Shown here piece by piece: positions 6,897 to 8,645 of a stretch of 8,645 bases of DNA; position 1 is the stretch's first letter, and every line of letters begins with the position of its first letter. Both the position numbers and the translations under genes were made by a program. The stretch is from Bacteroidota bacterium (lineage in GTDB: Bacteria > Bacteroidota > Bacteroidia > Chitinophagales > Chitinophagaceae). Location: assembly GCA_028875955.1 (NCBI GenBank), contig JAGWTX010000070.1, forward strand, positions 1 through 8,645, given 5' to 3'. The notes under the pieces are model-generated. The model ran no database searches. It saw only the letters and a list, made by a program, of their open reading frames with translations, and was not told the DNA's origin.

Positions 6897-7208
6897 TTAA
6901 TAAACCAAATCCTCATACGCCGCCTGAAGCTCACTATACGCATGGTTATCCCCCGCTTTCTTCGCCTCCGCCATACCTTTTTCATACCATCCGATGGCGA
7001 GCTGGGGCTGTTCCAATTTCTCCAGCAGTTTAGCCAGATGATAATAGGATCCGATATAACCGGGTGATTCGGTCAGGATCGCTTCAAACAATTCCCTGGC
7101 CCCGGCATCGTTCTCTATCTTGATGTATTCCAATGCCAATGCATGCCGGAGGAAATTATCAGTTGGATTTGCAGCCAGAAATTCTTTGATCTTTGCGATA
7201 CGATCCAT
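6897..7208 (-). CDS. Small TPR-repeat protein
   Basis: The 103-residue product consists of helix pairs of tetratricopeptide type: one unit at about 17-50 (with ALALEY and ARELFEAILTESP) and one at about 51-84 (with SYYHLAKLLEKL and AIGWYEKGMAEA), then a capping helix (AYSELQAAYEDL). There is no signal peptide or membrane segment, so it is probably a cytoplasmic protein-binding scaffold; the partner is unknown. The ATG at 7206-7208 is the only sensible start. A perfect TACCTTTG -7 box ends four nt before it, so the transcript may have almost no leader. It lies 90 nt upstream of hutU on the same strand, separated by the heptamer element. A link to histidine degradation is not implied by the sequence. 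Confidence 0.85.
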   Translation of the reverse strand: MDRIAKIKEFLAANPTDNFLRHALALEYIKIENDAGARELFEAILTESPGYIGSYYHLAKLLEKLEQPQLAIGWYEKGMAEAKKAGDNHAYSELQAAYEDLVY

Positions 7209-7212
7209 ATTT

Positions 7213-7220
7213 CAAAGGTA
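7213..7220 (-). promoter_or_regulatory. Candidate -7 promoter box of the TPR gene (near-leaderless)
   Basis: Read on the minus strand this is TACCTTTG, an exact match to TAnnTTTG. Only four nt separate it from the ATG at 7208, so transcription would begin at or next to the start codon. No TTTG is found 18 or 19 nt further upstream, which lowers confidence. Confidence 0.35.
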
Positions 7221-7273
7221 AGTACTGTGATGCATAATTCTGGAATCCCTGCCTTGGGCCACGACAAGTGTTG

Positions 7274-7287
7274 ATAAGGGCCCTTAT
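7274..7287. repeat. Perfect 14-bp palindrome in the TPR/etfB divergent region
   Basis: ATAAGGGCCCTTAT is fully self-complementary. It lies 66 bp from the TPR start and 43 bp upstream of the etfB -33 box. Its place upstream of a good promoter would suit a dimeric regulator, though no regulator gene is in the window. Confidence 0.5.
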
Positions 7288-7329
7288 AGCCAATCATTCA
7301 GTAACTGGTAAATATTTCTTCCACAAAAC

Positions 7330-7359
7330 TTTGCCTCTCTGAAAACCTTCCTATATTTG
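7330..7359 (+). promoter_or_regulatory. Bacteroidota-type promoter of the etfB-etfA operon
   Basis: TTTG (7330-7333), an 18-nt spacer, then TATATTTG (7352-7359) exactly match the -33/-7 pattern of the Bacteroidota primary sigma factor. Transcription should begin near 7364-7367, giving a leader of about 38-40 nt. It is the best promoter in the window. Confidence 0.75.
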
Positions 7360-7360
7360 C

Positions 7361-7384
7361 AATTAGTTGTTTATGCAACTAATT
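7361..7384. repeat. Inverted repeat at the predicted etfB transcription start
   Basis: AATTAGTTG (7361-7369) and CAACTAATT (7376-7384) are perfect complements around TTTATG. The repeat begins one base after the -7 box, so it covers the predicted start point. A second short palindrome, TTAACGGTTAA (7383-7393), overlaps its right end. It could be an operator for a dimeric regulator or a hairpin at the mRNA 5' end. Confidence 0.6.
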
Positions 7385-7403
7385 AACGGTTAAACAATTG
7401 TCT

Positions 7404-8147
7404 ATGAAAATTCTTGTGTGCATCAGCAAAACACCGGATACCACTTCCAAAATTGCCTTCACGGACGGCAATACGAAATTTGACGAAACCGGTGTTCAAT
7501 GGATCATCAACCCTTATGACGAATGGTATTCGCTGGTCAGGGCGATTGAACTGAAGGAAAAAGACCCTGCCACTACCATCCACCTGGTAACCGTTGGCGC
7601 AGCGGATTGTGATCCGATCATCCGTAAGGCCCTGGCCCTGGGAGGTGATGAAGCCTTTCGTGTAAATACCAACAGTACAGACAGTTATTATATCGCAGTC
7701 CAGATCGCCTCTGTTGCAAAGAATGGTAGTTATGACCTGGTCTTCACCGGCAAGGAAGCCATCGATTACAACGGGTCTTCCATTGGTGGTATGGTTGCCG
7801 AAATGCTGGACATGCCTTATGTTTCCCTGGCTACCACTTTTGATCTGAATGGCAGTACCGCTACCATCACCCGTGAAATCGAAGGAGGTGATGAAGTAAA
7901 TGAAGTAAGCCTTCCGGTTGTGGTCAGTTGCCAAAAAGGAATGGCAGAACAAAGGATCCCCAATATGCGGGGTATCATGGCTGCCCGTACAAAACCGCTT
8001 CAGGTTCTGGAACCCGTTGCCACAGAAACACTGACCCAATTAGTCAATTTCGAACTGCCTCCTGCCAAAGCAGGCGTAAAACTGGTGAGCCCGGATAATG
8101 TGGGTGAACTTGTCAGACTATTACATGAAGAAGCCAAAGTGATCTGA
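7404..8147 (+). CDS. etfB: Electron transfer flavoprotein subunit beta
   Basis: EtfB pairs with EtfA to form the FAD-carrying ETF heterodimer, which takes electrons from acyl-CoA and related dehydrogenases and usually hands them to a quinone reductase. The 247-residue product is of normal length. It begins with the adenine-nucleotide alpha-hydrolase-like core MKILVCISKTPDT, has NPYDEW (36-41) with ALALGGDEA (76-84), then the nucleotide-binding TGKEAIDYNGSSIGGMVAEML (115-135). Near the end lies the beta-subunit signature region SCQKGMAEQRIPNMRGIMAARTKP (175-198). The ATG at 7404 is preferred over an in-frame TTG at 7398, which would add two residues. No Shine-Dalgarno sequence is visible, as is usual in this phylum. 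etfA follows after 91 nt in the same direction. Acyl-CoA dehydrogenase or ETF-quinone oxidoreductase genes are not in the window, so the electron donor cannot be named. Confidence 0.95.
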   Translation: MKILVCISKTPDTTSKIAFTDGNTKFDETGVQWIINPYDEWYSLVRAIELKEKDPATTIHLVTVGAADCDPIIRKALALGGDEAFRVNTNSTDSYYIAVQIASVAKNGSYDLVFTGKEAIDYNGSSIGGMVAEMLDMPYVSLATTFDLNGSTATITREIEGGDEVNEVSLPVVVSCQKGMAEQRIPNMRGIMAARTKPLQVLEPVATETLTQLVNFELPPAKAGVKLVSPDNVGELVRLLHEEAKVI

Positions 8148-8161
8148 CCAGGTGAAAACCG

Positions 8162-8199
8162 AAACCGGGTAATGAATAGGTTACCTGTTTTGATCTTTT
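8162..8199 (+). terminator. Intercistronic hairpin between etfB and etfA (possible attenuator)
   Basis: AAACCGGGTAA (8162-8172) pairs with TTACCTGTTT (completed by T at 8191; 8181-8191), with one mismatch and one G-U pair, around an 8-nt loop. The stem is followed by TTTTGATCTTTT in part overlapping it, a broken U-tract. A wider repeat, GTGAAAA (8152-8158) with TTTTCAC (8196-8202), encloses the hairpin. It may act as a partial terminator or an RNA stabiliser between the two subunit genes, since no new promoter is evident before etfA. The stem is modest, so this is tentative. Confidence 0.35.
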
Positions 8200-8238
8200 C
8201 ACACAAAGAACTGAATTACCTCATTCAAAATAAAAAAC

Positions 8239-8645
8239 ATGTCAGTATTAATATTTGTAGATCAGGCTGAAGGACAGATCCGGAAAGCAGCTTATGAAGT
8301 TCTTTCCTATGGTGCGCAGGTTGCCAGACAACTGGGTACTACCGCGGAAGCCCTGGTTCTGGGCACCCTATCCGGTGATCTGTCTGCGCTGGGTAAATAT
8401 GGTGTTACCAAAGTGCACCAGGTAAACCAGGAATCCTTAAACCATGTGGACACGCAGGTGTATGCACAGGTGATTGCAGATGCGGTTAAGGCAACCAACG
8501 CTACCGTTGTTATCTTTTCCCATAACCCAACCGGCAAAGCCGTTGCGGCCCGGGTAGCCGCACGTTTACAAGCGGGTATCGTTGCCGGCGCCTGTGCCCT
8601 GCCTGATACCAGTAATGGATTCGTGGTAAAAAAGACCGTTTTTTC
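8239..8645 (+). CDS. etfA: Electron transfer flavoprotein subunit alpha (5' part, cut by window end)
   Basis: The frame starts at ATG 8239 and stays open to the last base, giving 135 complete codons of a protein usually about 320 residues long. The visible part is the N-terminal alpha/beta domain: SVLIFVDQAEGQIRKAAYEVLSYG (residues 2-25), AEALVLG (36-42), LGKYGVTKVHQV (50-61), then VVIFSHNPTGKAVAARVAARLQAGIVAGA (about 91-119), typical of EtfA. The C-terminal FAD-binding domain lies beyond the window. It is 91 nt after etfB on the same strand, the usual Bacteroidota order. The start is preceded by an A-rich stretch (AAAATAAAAAAC) and no Shine-Dalgarno sequence. It will supply most of the FAD site of the ETF dimer. 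Confidence 0.93.
   Translation, partial: MSVLIFVDQAEGQIRKAAYEVLSYGAQVARQLGTTAEALVLGTLSGDLSALGKYGVTKVHQVNQESLNHVDTQVYAQVIADAVKATNATVVIFSHNPTGKAVAARVAARLQAGIVAGACALPDTSNGFVVKKTVF

Noticed and set aside
7398..7403. TTG start for etfB two codons upstream
   Set aside because: MKILVCI at 7404 is the normal EtfB N-terminus and ATG is the stronger codon.
7383..8039. Long open frame on the minus strand, about 218 residues
   Set aside because: It lies wholly across etfB, which has clear family motifs; the frame is a by-product of its codon pattern.

Overview
The window looks like ordinary chromosomal DNA from a Bacteroidota bacterium. The protein style resembles Chitinophagaceae or a close relative, but this placement is by impression and has not been searched. 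Three things support the phylum: promoter elements of the Bacteroidota type (TTTG, about 18 nt, then TAnnTTTG), translation starts that mostly lack a Shine-Dalgarno sequence and sit in A/T-rich leaders, and the gene families themselves (a CtpA-like S41 protease with a long C-terminal extension, BadF-type amino-sugar kinase next to MurQ, EtfB followed by EtfA). I see no phage, transposase, CRISPR, tRNA or rRNA signal.

Layout, left to right. (1) Positions 105-1691, minus strand: a membrane-anchored S41 C-terminal processing protease with PDZ domain. (2) After a 185-bp divergent intergenic region, a tight plus-strand operon at 1877-4119: a BadF/BadG-family amino-sugar kinase (MurK-like), MurNAc-6-phosphate etherase (murQ), and a 187-residue protein of unknown function, with gaps of only 9 and 8 nt. 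The first two genes give a route for salvage of MurNAc from peptidoglycan. (3) Positions 4157-4741, minus strand: a six-helix TMEM175/DUF1211-type membrane protein, probably a K+ channel. (4) Positions 4867-5025, plus strand: a 52-residue, strongly basic Gly/Lys-rich protein with its own promoter and a terminator. (5) Positions 5130-6806, minus strand: urocanate hydratase (hutU, histidine degradation), preceded on the same strand by a small TPR protein (6897-7208). Between these two lies an A/T-rich element made of 7-bp repeats in both orientations. (6) Positions 7404 to the window end, plus strand: etfB and the 5' part of etfA, which encode the two subunits of electron transfer flavoprotein. 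They are driven by a very good Bacteroidota promoter whose predicted start point falls on a palindrome.

Functionally the window is a set of separate housekeeping units: envelope protein processing, wall-sugar recycling, ion transport, histidine catabolism and flavoprotein electron transfer. I do not see an obviously new multi-gene system. The best leads are the unknown protein locked to murKQ, the tiny basic protein, the heptamer-repeat element, and the structured non-coding segments around the etf genes.
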